Of a stretch of 64,000 nucleotides of DNA, positions 1-8,369 are shown piece after piece (positions within the stretch are counted from its first letter, which is position 1; every line of letters begins with the position of its first letter). The notes beneath the pieces were generated by a model, which did not search any database, had not been told where the DNA came from, and worked only from the letters and a program-made list of their open reading frames with translations. The DNA lies in NCBI GenBank assembly GCA_964372095.1, contig CAYJPV010000015.1:1-64000 (forward strand), written 5' to 3'. The position numbers and the translations under genes were made by a program. Origin of the DNA: CAYJPV01 sp964372095 (GTDB taxonomy: Bacteria > Acidobacteriota > Vicinamibacteria > Vicinamibacterales > JAKQTR01).

Positions 1-50
<50 letters not shown>

Positions 51-69
51 CCCCCAGTAGAATGCGGGC

Positions 70-1533
70 ATGGAGAACCAACCGCCCGCCCCGCCCGGCG
101 ACATGAGCGCCGACGAGTTCCGCCGGCACGGCCACGCCCTCGTTGAGTGGATTGCAGACTACCTGGACAACCCGGACCGGTACCCCGTGCTTGCGCGGGT
201 TGCGCCCGGCGACATCACGCAAGCGTTGCCGGCTGCCGCCCCCGAACAGGCTGAACCGTTCGCCGCGATCCTGGCCGATGTCGATCGCGTGTTGATGCCG
301 GGCGTGACGCACTGGAACCACCCCGGGTTCATGGCGTACTTCGGCATCACCGCGAGCGCGCCCGGCGTCTTCGCCGACTTCCTGTCGTCAGCGCTCAACC
401 AGCAGGCCATGCTCTGGCGCACGTCGCCCGTCTCGACCGAACTCGAAGGCGTCGTGCTCAACTGGCTGCGCGATCTGATTGGCCTGCCGCCGGCGTTCGA
501 AGGCGTCATCTACGACACGGCGTCGGTCTCGACGCTGCACGCCCTGGCCACCGCACGCGAAGTCGCCGTGCCGGGCGTGCGTGCCGACGGATTGCCCGGC
601 CGCCCGGGCGTGCCCCGCCTGCGCGTGTACTGCTCGGATCAGACGCACTCGTCCATCGACAAGAGCGTGATGCTGCTGGGCCTTGGACACGACGCGCTGC
701 GCAAGATCCCGACTGACGAGGCCTTCCGGATGCGTGTCGACGCCCTGCGCGCGGCGATCGCGGAAGACCGGGCCGCGGGATGGCTGCCGATCGCCGTCGT
801 GGCAACCATCGGCACGACGTCCACGACCAGCGTCGACCCGGTGGCCGCCATCGCGGACGTATGCGAAGCCGAACGACTGTGGCTGCACGTGGACGGCGCG
901 TACGGCGGCGTCTGCGGCATGCTGCCCGAGATGCGGGAACATTTCGTCGGCCTCGAACGCGCCGACTCGTTCGTGGTGAACCCGCACAAGTGGCTCTTCA
1001 CGCCGTTCGACCTCAGCGCGTTCTACTGCCGCCATATGGACACGCTGCGCCAGGCGTTCTCGCTGACCCCCGAGTACCTGCGGACACCCGACAATGCGCG
1101 CAACCTCTCGGACACCGGCGTCCAGCTGGGACGCCGTTTCCGGTCGCTCAAGCTCTGGATGATTCTGCGGTACTTCGGGGCCGAAGGCCTGCGGGCGCGG
1201 CTGCGCGAGCACATCAGGCTGGCGCAGTTGCTCGCGGGCTGGGTCGACGCGCACCCGGATTTCGAACGCCTCGCGCCTGTGCCGTTCAGCGTGGTCTGTT
1301 TCCGGGCAAATCCACGCGCCCGGATCATGCCGGATGCGGAACTGGACACCCTCAACGAGGCGCTCATGCACCGCGTCAACGAATCGGGTGACATCTTCCT
1401 GTCACACACGAAACTGCGGGGCGCGTTCACGATTCGCGTGGCGATTGGCAACATCCGCACCGGCGAAGCCCACGTCCGGCGGTTGTGGGACCTCGTGCAG
1501 GACGCGGCGGGGGAGGAAGGAAGCAAGAAGTAG
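70..1533 (+). CDS. PLP-dependent group II decarboxylase (aromatic-L-amino-acid decarboxylase-like)
   Basis: This 487-residue protein has the length and order of group II PLP decarboxylases such as DOPA/tryptophan decarboxylase. The N-terminal part carries the family signature around HWNHPGFMAYF, then a THSSIDKS motif, then VDGAYGG, and the Schiff-base motif NPHKWLF with Lys307, close to Lys303 of the human enzyme. The family removes the alpha-carboxyl of an amino acid to give an amine and CO2. The substrate cannot be read from sequence; aromatic amino acids are the usual ones. It is a single + strand gene, convergent with sfsA, and its last codons and TAG stop lie inside an inverted repeat. 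Confidence 0.93.
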   Translation: MENQPPAPPGDMSADEFRRHGHALVEWIADYLDNPDRYPVLARVAPGDITQALPAAAPEQAEPFAAILADVDRVLMPGVTHWNHPGFMAYFGITASAPGVFADFLSSALNQQAMLWRTSPVSTELEGVVLNWLRDLIGLPPAFEGVIYDTASVSTLHALATAREVAVPGVRADGLPGRPGVPRLRVYCSDQTHSSIDKSVMLLGLGHDALRKIPTDEAFRMRVDALRAAIAEDRAAGWLPIAVVATIGTTSTTSVDPVAAIADVCEAERLWLHVDGAYGGVCGMLPEMREHFVGLERADSFVVNPHKWLFTPFDLSAFYCRHMDTLRQAFSLTPEYLRTPDNARNLSDTGVQLGRRFRSLKLWMILRYFGAEGLRARLREHIRLAQLLAGWVDAHPDFERLAPVPFSVVCFRANPRARIMPDAELDTLNEALMHRVNESGDIFLSHTKLRGAFTIRVAIGNIRTGEAHVRRLWDLVQDAAGEEGSKK

Positions 1534-1593
1534 GAAGTAAGAAGCAGATTGACTACCGACTACTGACTACTCCCTACTTCCTGCTTCTTGCTT
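1521..1593. repeat. Intergenic inverted repeat spanning both convergent stop codons
   Basis: The arms at 1521-1539 and 1575-1593 are 19 nt each and complementary except for one position. They are built from stuttered AGAAG/GGAAGTA units with a short GACTACTGACTAC-rich loop. The TAG stop of the upstream decarboxylase (1531-1533) is in the left arm, and the TAG stop of sfsA on the other strand (1574-1576) is at the edge of the right arm. The hairpin could act as a bidirectional terminator, although it lacks a clear T-tract. Confidence 0.75.
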
Positions 1594-2362
1594 GCCCCTG
1601 GAGAAACACCGGCACCCGCCGCACGGCCGTCGCGCCACGGGGCGTCATACGCAGCGCGCAGGCAAGCACCATGACGCCCGCCTGTGCCGCCGCGCGTAAC
1701 GACCGCGCAAATCCCGGGTCGATTGTTTCGGCCGCAGCCACCGATGCGATGTCCGCCCGCTGGGCGACAAAGACAATCGCCGTCGGCCGGCCGCGCCGCG
1801 CCAGGGCGGCCAGTTCGTCGCAGTGACGCGCCCCGCGGGCCGTGACCGCATCGGGAAACAAACCCGCGTGTCCGTCGGCCAGCGACACCGACTTCACCTC
1901 GACCAGCCGCCCGTCCACCTCGAAATCGAAGCGGGACCGCCCGTGCACGACTTCACGGCGGATCGCCCGCGCTGCGGCCTCGTCTTCAGCGGGTCCAGGC
2001 ACCTCCGCCGCGTGGAACAGTTCCGGGAACACTCCCGCCTGCAGGAGGAACGGGAAGATGCGGTTCGCGTAAGTCGTGACCGTCCCGGCCCACACGTGCC
2101 CTGCGCGTGCCGCCAGCATCGTGTAGGGCAGGACGCGCGGCGGGCCAAACGGGCCCTCCAGCGCGACGTCACAACCCGGAGCCAGCACGCCCGTCAGGCG
2201 CCCCGGGTTCGCCAAGTGCGCATTCACGACCGTCGAGTCCAAGGCCACGCGCGCAGCAAACCTGTGGGGCCGCTCGACGAAACGCCCGCGTATCACACGC
2301 GACGACGATCCGAGGCGCGGGGCAGCGAGAGGAACCCAGTCCTCCGGCGCGATGAGCGTCAC
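1574..2362 (-). CDS. sfsA: SfsA family protein (sugar fermentation stimulation)
   Basis: The 262-residue product matches the SfsA family. It has an N-terminal OB-like part with GRFVERPHRFAARV and NAHLANPGRLTGVL, and a C-terminal nuclease-like core with FDFEVDGRLVEVKSVSL followed by FPDAVTARGARHCDELA. SfsA was named for its effect on maltose metabolism in E. coli; its fold suggests nucleic-acid binding, and its true role is unsettled. The chosen start is GTG at 2362, which overlaps the stop of the PhoD-like gene as GTGA and gives the usual family length. The longer reading from 2452 adds a tail with no family similarity. Confidence 0.9.
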   Translation of the reverse strand: MTLIAPEDWVPLAAPRLGSSSRVIRGRFVERPHRFAARVALDSTVVNAHLANPGRLTGVLAPGCDVALEGPFGPPRVLPYTMLAARAGHVWAGTVTTYANRIFPFLLQAGVFPELFHAAEVPGPAEDEAAARAIRREVVHGRSRFDFEVDGRLVEVKSVSLADGHAGLFPDAVTARGARHCDELAALARRGRPTAIVFVAQRADIASVAAAETIDPGFARSLRAAAQAGVMVLACALRMTPRGATAVRRVPVFLQGQARSRK

Positions 2363-4704
2363 CGTTGCACGCTCCCGGCGTTGTCGTCCTGGTGAATCGT
2401 AACGGGCCAGCCCGGATACGGCTTCGCACCCGGCGCGGTCGGGTCGACCCATCGTGGCCAGTTGGCCATCGTGATGCGCCGTGTCGCGCGGTCGAACGAG
2501 ATGATGCCGTAGCCGGGCGCGCGATCGTTGATGTCGGCCGGTTCGATCCCGAGCCTGAAGGGGTTCGACACGGCGAATACCGTCATCCGGTTGCCGAACC
2601 CGTCAAGGTAGTCGCCGGTGTTGCGCGGCGCGCCCGGCGCGCGGCTGCCGCCTTCGGCTTCCGGGAACCAGCGGCGCGGCCAGAAGTTCGCAACCGAAGG
2701 CACGCCGATGGCGTACGGCCCGTCGCGGAACGTGTCGATGCCGTACTGAATCGTGCTGCCCAGATGCTGGTCTCCGGCGATGTGCAGCGCTTTCGCGCGG
2801 CGCATGACACGGAGGGCCGCAAGGCGTGGTGACTGCGGCCAGCCGTTCGAGTCGTGATCCTGGACGGGCGCCTCGCCCTCGGCGTACCCGCCGGGCGGCT
2901 GGATCGGCAGCTTCGTCGTGATGTCGTCCGCGCGCGCACCTTTCGGCAGCGTCGCCACGTTCGCGAAGATCGTCTGCGAGATCACCGACTTCATCCACAC
3001 GCCGCGGGACCAGTCGTCGGCCCAGCGTTCGAGGAACGCCATCTGGCGGACACCGAGCAGCTCGGCGCCCGGCACGTCGCCGGATGCCGCGGAGTTCCAT
3101 TGGGGGTTGCGCGCCCACCCGTTGACGATCTGCGCCTCGGGCAGCATGACGGCCGGCGGCGACTTCCACTTCCGATCTTCGATGATGGCGAAACTCACGC
3201 CGCCCCAGAGGAGTTCCGTGAAGTAGACCGAGATACCGCGGTCGACGGGCGCTGGGTCGACGGGATCCGGCAGATGACTTGTCTGCGTCCGCTGTACCAT
3301 GTTCACCCACTCGACGGGCATGGTGTAGCCGCCGCTGTCCTGTTTCTGCGCCTGGCCCCCGAGCCCTTCACGCTGGAGGTTCGGCGCGATGACGTTGGCG
3401 TCGCGCCCGCCCGCGCCCCAGAGGTTGCCGTGATAAACATCGTGATCGTCGGGCAAGGCGACGGACGGGACGTTGCGCAGCAGGTCACGATATTCCCACC
3501 CGAAGATGTACCACTTGCGCAGATAGTCGAGCGCCGCCACATCAAGGGGCGCGCGCTGGACGCCGAAGCCGCCCACCGGCTCGTAGATCTGGTCGCCCGT
3601 GAAGACGAGCAGGTCTGGCGAAAACGTCGAGACGTGTTTGACCACATCCGCATGGGGGAACCCGAGGTCGTTGTTCCCGGTGAAAGCCGCCACCACAATC
3701 TGCGGCTTGTCAGCAGGGTCCTTGCGAATCGTGCCGTCGAACGTGGCCGGACCGCGGGCTCCGGCCACAGCCGCTCGCAACGACACTCTGTACGTGTGGT
3801 CACGGGAATCGTCCCACCCGGCGACGAGGAACGTCGCCGTGCGCGCCAGCGGATCGACGGGCGACCGCGCCACCTCGCGCCAGGTCGCGGCAGCTGCGGT
3901 ACCACTAGTCAGCACGCTCAACGTCGCGAAGTCGCCGTCCGCAGGCCCCACGGGCGCCAGTTGCGCCGTGAGCTTCAGGACGCGCCGGCTGAGCGTGTAC
4001 TGCGTGAAGAGAATCGGTCCCCAGGCGCGATCCAGGTGTCTGTCGATTTTGGTGCCGGTCACGCGCCAGTCGCGGAATCCACACGTCGCGTCGGCGCAGA
4101 CCACTGCGATGTTGCCCTGCGCCGCAACCGCATCGACGGCGGCCGAGGTGACCAGGCCCAGCTCGCGCCCCCCAGCGTCGCGGACCGACACCGTGAGCGC
4201 GTAACCCGCTCCGGACGGCGCCAGCGTGGCCCGAATAGACGACACGGCCCGGGGCGGGACGGGCGTGGCCGACACGACGTCGCCGGCGAACAAGAAGCCG
4301 TCACCCCGTACGCCGCCATCGATGCCCTTGCCATACACGGCGCTGTCGCGGAAGTCTCCGAATCGCCCGCGCGCCGCCACCCGGACACCCACCCACGGCT
4401 TCGCGTCTGCGCCCCCGGATGGCTCGAATCGCGTGACGGCAATCTCAACCGCCGCCGATCCCGGACGCGGCCCAAGGTCGCGCGTCAGCACATGCACCGA
4501 CCGGTTCGGCCCGGCGTTAATGCACTCCAGTCTGCCGGCCCGGATCCGCCAGTCCTGCATCGGGTTGGCCCAGTACTCGGGGCCAATCCACGTCCGGTCC
4601 GGCGTCGCGGCAAACGCCGAGGCGAAGGCAGACGCAGGCTGTGCTGCCGCCGCAGGCGACAGCGCACAGACGAAGATCGGGGCAAGCCACAGGTTCTTGT
4701 TCAC
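2359..4704 (-). CDS. PhoD-like alkaline phosphatase/phosphodiesterase, secreted
   Basis: The protein is about 781 residues. A short basic start (NKN), a hydrophobic stretch and a PAAAAQ region form a likely signal peptide. The middle part looks like a beta-rich accessory domain. The C-terminal half is a PhoD-type metallophosphatase with FTGDQIYE, LPDDHDVYHGNLWG and IAGDQHLGS, which hold the metal-binding Asp and His residues of the family. PhoD enzymes release phosphate from mono- and diesters outside the cytoplasm. The start is uncertain: GTG at 4704 is preferred and GTG at 4710 is equally possible. The open frame continues upstream to 5637, but only as the antisense of the next gene. It is coupled to sfsA by a 4-nt overlap. 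Confidence 0.85.
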   Translation of the reverse strand: MNKNLWLAPIFVCALSPAAAAQPASAFASAFAATPDRTWIGPEYWANPMQDWRIRAGRLECINAGPNRSVHVLTRDLGPRPGSAAVEIAVTRFEPSGGADAKPWVGVRVAARGRFGDFRDSAVYGKGIDGGVRGDGFLFAGDVVSATPVPPRAVSSIRATLAPSGAGYALTVSVRDAGGRELGLVTSAAVDAVAAQGNIAVVCADATCGFRDWRVTGTKIDRHLDRAWGPILFTQYTLSRRVLKLTAQLAPVGPADGDFATLSVLTSGTAAAATWREVARSPVDPLARTATFLVAGWDDSRDHTYRVSLRAAVAGARGPATFDGTIRKDPADKPQIVVAAFTGNNDLGFPHADVVKHVSTFSPDLLVFTGDQIYEPVGGFGVQRAPLDVAALDYLRKWYIFGWEYRDLLRNVPSVALPDDHDVYHGNLWGAGGRDANVIAPNLQREGLGGQAQKQDSGGYTMPVEWVNMVQRTQTSHLPDPVDPAPVDRGISVYFTELLWGGVSFAIIEDRKWKSPPAVMLPEAQIVNGWARNPQWNSAASGDVPGAELLGVRQMAFLERWADDWSRGVWMKSVISQTIFANVATLPKGARADDITTKLPIQPPGGYAEGEAPVQDHDSNGWPQSPRLAALRVMRRAKALHIAGDQHLGSTIQYGIDTFRDGPYAIGVPSVANFWPRRWFPEAEGGSRAPGAPRNTGDYLDGFGNRMTVFAVSNPFRLGIEPADINDRAPGYGIISFDRATRRITMANWPRWVDPTAPGAKPYPGWPVTIHQDDNAGSVQR

Positions 4705-4721
4705 GACCACAGTGTTCCACA

Positions 4722-4742
4722 AAAAGGGGCCAGGCCCCTTTT
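4722..4742. repeat. REP-like palindrome, copy 1
   Basis: This is a perfect 10-bp stem, AAAAGGGGCC with GGCCCCTTTT, around a single A. It sits just upstream of the likely start of the PhoD-like gene. The same core recurs about 100 bp away, so it is a repeat family rather than a one-off terminator. Confidence 0.8.
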
Positions 4743-4817
4743 GCATTTGCCCTAAAACGGAATCCTCCAATTCCCGCCCAAAATGCGCGGATTCGCCTGC
4801 CAAGACCGGCGAAGATG

Positions 4818-4844
4818 CCGAAAAGGGGCCAGGCCCCATTTTCG
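4818..4844. repeat. REP-like palindrome, copy 2
   Basis: The core AAAAGGGGCCAGGCCCC is identical to copy 1 and lies in the same orientation. Here the outer arms are CCGAAAA and TTTTCGG, with one A unpaired before the T-run. Its placement in a gap between divergent genes fits a bacterial interspersed palindrome. Confidence 0.8.
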
Positions 4845-4921
4845 GGGAGGCCGCGGTTTCGGACCCGTCCGATTCCGGACACCTGGCGTCCGATCCCGAA
4901 CGAATGAACCAATGTAAGTTC

Positions 4922-4948
4922 TTGTTCGTCAATGAGTTACGATACTTC
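4922..4948 (+). promoter_or_regulatory. Possible promoter of the exporter operon
   Basis: In the most AT-rich part of the spacer, TTGTTC (4922-4927) is followed after 15 bp by TACTTC (4943-4948). The match to a sigma-70 promoter is weak and the spacing short. The call rests mainly on composition and on the position upstream of the first operon gene. No sigma-54 -24/-12 pair was seen. Confidence 0.2.
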
Positions 4949-4951
4949 ACT

Positions 4952-5064
4952 GGGGCATGGAACGTGGGGCATGAGACGTGGGGCAGAGGGACTAGAGAGG
5001 CAGGAAGCGGGCACGAGGGTCTTCGCCTTAGGCCGCCAGCCGAAAGCCGATAGCCGATAGCCGA
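4952..5064. repeat. Stuttered short repeats upstream of the exporter operon
   Basis: GGGGCATG-type units are repeated at 4952-4984. At 5038-5064 AGCCGAAAGCCGATAGCCGA continues with a further unit, giving four copies of a 7-mer. The stretch ends at the ribosome binding site of the next gene. Similar stutters, with different sequence, occur in the next two gaps of the same operon. Confidence 0.7.
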
Positions 5065-5074
5065 GGAGAAGCAC

Positions 5075-6319
5075 GTGGACCGCGAGATCAATGCCGGCGA
5101 CCGTCGCCGCCAACACCTGAAACGCTGGCTCGTCGTGTCCGTCGTGGCGCTGGGCGGCTGGGTCCTCTTCTCGTGGGGCCTCGGCTGGATCAGCCCGTCG
5201 GTCAAACGCTCCCAGGTCCTCATCGCCAAGGTCGACGCGGGCCCGGTCGATTCGTCCCTCTCGGCCACCGGCATGGTGGTCCCGGAGGTCGAACAGGTGC
5301 TGTCGAGCCCGGTCGATGCCCGGATCATCAAGGTCCTCAGACGCGCCGGCACGACGGTCAAGGCCGGAGAGCCAGTCCTCAGCCTCGACACGAGCCCGTC
5401 GGTCCTGGCGGTCGAACAACTCGACCAGGACATGGCGCTGAAGACCAACCAGCAGGCGCGCGCGAAGCTGGCCCTCGACAATACGCTGGCAGACCTGGAC
5501 GGCCGCGTGGAGATCAAGAAACTCCAGCTCGAGACGGCCACACTCCAGCTCGCCCGCAACCGGCAACTCTCCAAAGAAGGCCTCATCTCGGAAGAGGTGC
5601 TGCGCCAGTCGGAAGTTGCCGAACGGCAGGCCGGCATCGAATTGCGTCAACTGGAAGCCGCGCGCGCCAACGCCCGGGCCTCGACGACAGCCGAACTCGA
5701 CGGCCTCGCCCTCGAACTCTCCAAACTCGAGAAGGCGCGCGCCGAGGCGCGGCGCGTGCTCACGCTGGCAACGGCCAGCGCCGACCGCCCGGGGGTGGTC
5801 ACCTGGACGGTCACAGAAGAAGGCGCCACCGTGGGGCGCGGCGCCGTCCTCGCGCGTATCGCCGACCTCAGCTCGTACCGTGTCGACGCCTCGGTGTCCG
5901 ACGCCTACGTCGCACGCATCAGCCCGGGCCTTCCGGTGCTCGTCCGGATCGACGACACGACGCTCGACGGCCGCGTGGCCGACGTCCTGCCGACAGTCCA
6001 GAACGGCATCGTCTCGGTGCGCGTCGCGCTCACCGAACCCTCGCACGCGCTGCTCCGCCCCAACCTCCGCGTCGAGGTCTTCATCATCACGGGCCGGCGC
6101 GAGCGGGCGTTGCGCATCCGGAAAGGCGCGTCAACCAGCGGCGAAGGCTCCCAACAGGTGTTCGTCGTGCGCGGCGACCGGGCGGAACGCGTGCGCGTCC
6201 GCTTCGGCCTCGCCAGTTTCGACTTCGTGGAAGTGGTGGAGGGCCTCGCCGCACATGACGAGGTCATCGTCTCGGACATGGCCGACTACGTGCACCTGAC
6301 GTCGATTCGTCTTCGCTGA
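5075..6319 (+). CDS. HlyD/MacA-type periplasmic adaptor of an ABC exporter
   Basis: This 414-residue membrane fusion protein has one N-terminal membrane anchor (about residues 18-38). A lipoyl-like half follows near residues 70-110, then a long charged coiled-coil hairpin rich in Leu, Glu and Lys (about 120-225), the second lipoyl half, and a beta-barrel region with VRIDDTTLDGRVADVLP. It would link the inner-membrane transporter encoded downstream to the outer membrane. GTG at 5075 is preferred because GAGGAGAA lies 4 nt before it. It is the first gene of a co-directional unit and ends 12 nt before the ATPase gene. Confidence 0.88.
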   Translation: MDREINAGDRRRQHLKRWLVVSVVALGGWVLFSWGLGWISPSVKRSQVLIAKVDAGPVDSSLSATGMVVPEVEQVLSSPVDARIIKVLRRAGTTVKAGEPVLSLDTSPSVLAVEQLDQDMALKTNQQARAKLALDNTLADLDGRVEIKKLQLETATLQLARNRQLSKEGLISEEVLRQSEVAERQAGIELRQLEAARANARASTTAELDGLALELSKLEKARAEARRVLTLATASADRPGVVTWTVTEEGATVGRGAVLARIADLSSYRVDASVSDAYVARISPGLPVLVRIDDTTLDGRVADVLPTVQNGIVSVRVALTEPSHALLRPNLRVEVFIITGRRERALRIRKGASTSGEGSQQVFVVRGDRAERVRVRFGLASFDFVEVVEGLAAHDEVIVSDMADYVHLTSIRLR

Positions 6320-6331
6320 GGAACAGGACCT

Positions 6332-7006
6332 ATGAACACCATGATTGCCCTGGACAACATCGAGAAGGTCTACCGGACCGACCGCATCGAAACCGTCGCG
6401 CTGAGTGACATCAACCTCCAGGTAGCCCCCGGCGAGTTCGTCTCGATCATGGGTCCGTCGGGCTGCGGCAAGAGCACGCTCCTCAACGTCATCGGCCTTC
6501 TGGACACGCCGACACGGGGGAAGGTGCGGCTCAACGACACGCCCATCGACTCGTACCGCGACAGCGCGCTCGCCAGGACGCGGAACCGCGAGATTGGCTT
6601 CATCTTTCAGACATTCCACCTGATTCCGGACCTCTCGGTGGCGGACAATGTCGAGATTCCCCTGCTCTACCGCCGCATGCCCGGGAGCGAACGCCGCAGG
6701 CTGGCCCTGGCGGCCCTCGAGCGCGTGGGGTTGTCGTCCCGCGTACATCACTTCCCGTCGCAGCTGTCCGGCGGACAGCAGCAACGCGTCGCGATCGCCC
6801 GCGCCATCGTCGGCAATCCGCGCATCCTGCTCGCCGACGAACCCACCGGCAATCTCGACAGCCAGATGGGCGACGACATCATGCACATCCTGCACGGCCT
6901 TCAGCGGGAATCCGGCACGACCATCGTCATGGTCACGCACGACCCGCGCCTCGCGGAGCAGACACAGCGCACCATCAGGCTCTTCGACGGGAGGCAGGTG
7001 CAGTAA
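6332..7006 (+). CDS. ABC transporter ATP-binding protein, MacB/LolD type
   Basis: The 224-residue ATPase is the size of a stand-alone LolD/MacB nucleotide-binding domain. It shows Walker A GPSGCGKST (residues 41-49), a Q-loop in FIFQTFHL, the signature LSGGQ (146-150), Walker B ILLADEP (166-172) and the switch His204. It would power the two permeases encoded next. ATG at 6332 is used; a second ATG three codons later is also possible. A GAGGAACAGG ribosome binding site precedes it. Confidence 0.93.
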   Translation: MNTMIALDNIEKVYRTDRIETVALSDINLQVAPGEFVSIMGPSGCGKSTLLNVIGLLDTPTRGKVRLNDTPIDSYRDSALARTRNREIGFIFQTFHLIPDLSVADNVEIPLLYRRMPGSERRRLALAALERVGLSSRVHHFPSQLSGGQQQRVAIARAIVGNPRILLADEPTGNLDSQMGDDIMHILHGLQRESGTTIVMVTHDPRLAEQTQRTIRLFDGRQVQ

Positions 7007-7009
7007 TCA

Positions 7010-7053
7010 GGGGCTAGGGACTAGGGACTAGGGACTAGAGGCTAGAGGCTAGG
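7010..7053. repeat. Tandem 7-mer repeat between ATPase and permease genes
   Basis: About three and a half copies of CTAGGGA are followed by two copies of the variant CTAGAGG. The array fills the gap after the ATPase stop codon and is followed by a CCTACTGACTACTTCCTACTGAC stutter of the same type seen near 1560. The 120-bp gap has no other recognisable signal. Confidence 0.8.
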
Positions 7054-7127
7054 GAAAGGCAGGGAACCGCTGCCTGCTTCCCACCTCCTACTGACTACTT
7101 CCTACTGACACGTGGCGGCCAACGATC

Positions 7128-8369
7128 ATGTTGAACAGCTATCTGAAACTCGCGTGGCGCGTCCTGTGGCGCCGGAAGTTCTTCACCGTCATCAGCCTGT
7201 TCGGCATCTGCCTGACGCTGGTCGTGCTGATGGTGGCCACGGCGGTGCTGGACCACATCTTCGCGCCAATGGCGCCGGAAGTGCGGCAGGACCGGACGCT
7301 CGGCGTCTTTCGCGCCCGCATGACCGGTGACAGATTCCAGTCATCGAGCATGCCCGGCTACCTGTTGCTTGACCGCTACGCACGAAACCTGCCGGGCGTC
7401 GAACGGTTGGCCATCTACTCGATGCCGCGGATGGTCTACTCGTACTGGAACGGCCAGCGTATCCGTTCGTTCATCAAGCGGACGGACGCCGACTACTGGC
7501 GCGTGCTCAGTTTCACGTTCCTCGAAGGCGGCCCGTTTACGGATCAGGACGTGTCGAACGGTTCCATGGTGGCTGTCATCAACGTCACCACGCGCGATCG
7601 GTTCTTCGGCGGGCAGCCAGCCGTCGGTCGGACGATCGAAGCCGACGGCCAGCACTTCCGCGTCGTGGGCGTCGTGCCTGACGTGCCGATCGTGCGACTG
7701 GTGGCCAACGGCGACATCTATGCGCCCATCACGACAGCCAAGACTGACGCGTACCGCCGCGAACTGCTCGGCGGGTTCGGTGGCCTGCTGCTCGCGCGCA
7801 GCACCGCGGACTTCCCCGCCATCAAGGCGGAACTCGAAACGCGGGTGCGTACGGCGCCGCTGCCCGGGCCCGAGTGGAAACTGCTCATCGCCCCGGCCGA
7901 GTCGTTCTTCGAATTCGTGGCCGGCAACATGTTCGGGACCCGCAACGAAACCCGTTCGCACCCTGAACGGCTGTGGCTGCTGCTTGCCGCAGCGGGCCTG
8001 CTCTTCTCGCTGCTGCCGGCCGTCAATCTGGTCAACCTGAACATGAGCCGCATCATGGAACGCGCCTCCGAGATCGGCGTGCGCAAAGCGTTCGGCGCCT
8101 CGTCCCGCTCCCTTGTCGGCCAGTTCATCGTCGAGAACCTCGTGATCACGCTGATCGGCGGCCTGGCGGGATTCGTGCTGTCGGCTCTCGTGCTGCGCGC
8201 CATCAACGCGAGCGGCCTGATTCCGTACGCGCAGTTCGCCATGAACTACCGCATCTTTCTCTACGGCCTGGGTCTGGCCATCTTTTTTGGACTCCTGTCC
8301 GGCGTCTATCCCGCCTGGCGCATGGCGCGCCTGCACCCTGTGGCCGCACTCAAAGGAGCGTCACGATGA
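7128..8369 (+). CDS. ABC transporter permease, MacB/FtsX type (1)
   Basis: This 413-residue permease has one N-terminal membrane segment (about 20-45), a large periplasmic MacB-PCD-like domain, and three C-terminal membrane segments with the FtsX domain, including the typical ERASEIGVRKAFGAS motif after the second segment. Such permeases move no substrate through the membrane themselves; they act as mechanotransmission subunits in tripartite exporters. It overlaps the second permease gene by 4 nt (ATGA), which suggests coupled translation and a heterodimer. Confidence 0.9.
   Translation: MLNSYLKLAWRVLWRRKFFTVISLFGICLTLVVLMVATAVLDHIFAPMAPEVRQDRTLGVFRARMTGDRFQSSSMPGYLLLDRYARNLPGVERLAIYSMPRMVYSYWNGQRIRSFIKRTDADYWRVLSFTFLEGGPFTDQDVSNGSMVAVINVTTRDRFFGGQPAVGRTIEADGQHFRVVGVVPDVPIVRLVANGDIYAPITTAKTDAYRRELLGGFGGLLLARSTADFPAIKAELETRVRTAPLPGPEWKLLIAPAESFFEFVAGNMFGTRNETRSHPERLWLLLAAAGLLFSLLPAVNLVNLNMSRIMERASEIGVRKAFGASSRSLVGQFIVENLVITLIGGLAGFVLSALVLRAINASGLIPYAQFAMNYRIFLYGLGLAIFFGLLSGVYPAWRMARLHPVAALKGASR

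Larger units (their letters stand above)
4711..5074. other. 364-bp non-coding spacer between divergent units
   Basis: This is the only stretch above 300 bases without a gene. It holds two copies of a GC-rich palindrome (near 4722 and 4818), an AT-richer island near 4905-4950 that may contain a promoter, and stuttered repeats up to 5064. The next gene has a good ribosome binding site (GAGGAGAA at 5063-5070). No small gene was recognised. Confidence 0.7.

Noticed and set aside
4722..4844. Rho-independent terminators
   Set aside because: The stems fit, but the elements lie between divergent gene starts, and two identical cores indicate a repeat family.
4705..5637. Upstream extension of the PhoD-like protein to over 1000 residues
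   Set aside because: The extension is antisense of the adaptor gene and of the repeat-filled spacer. A signal peptide right after 4704 marks the true start region.
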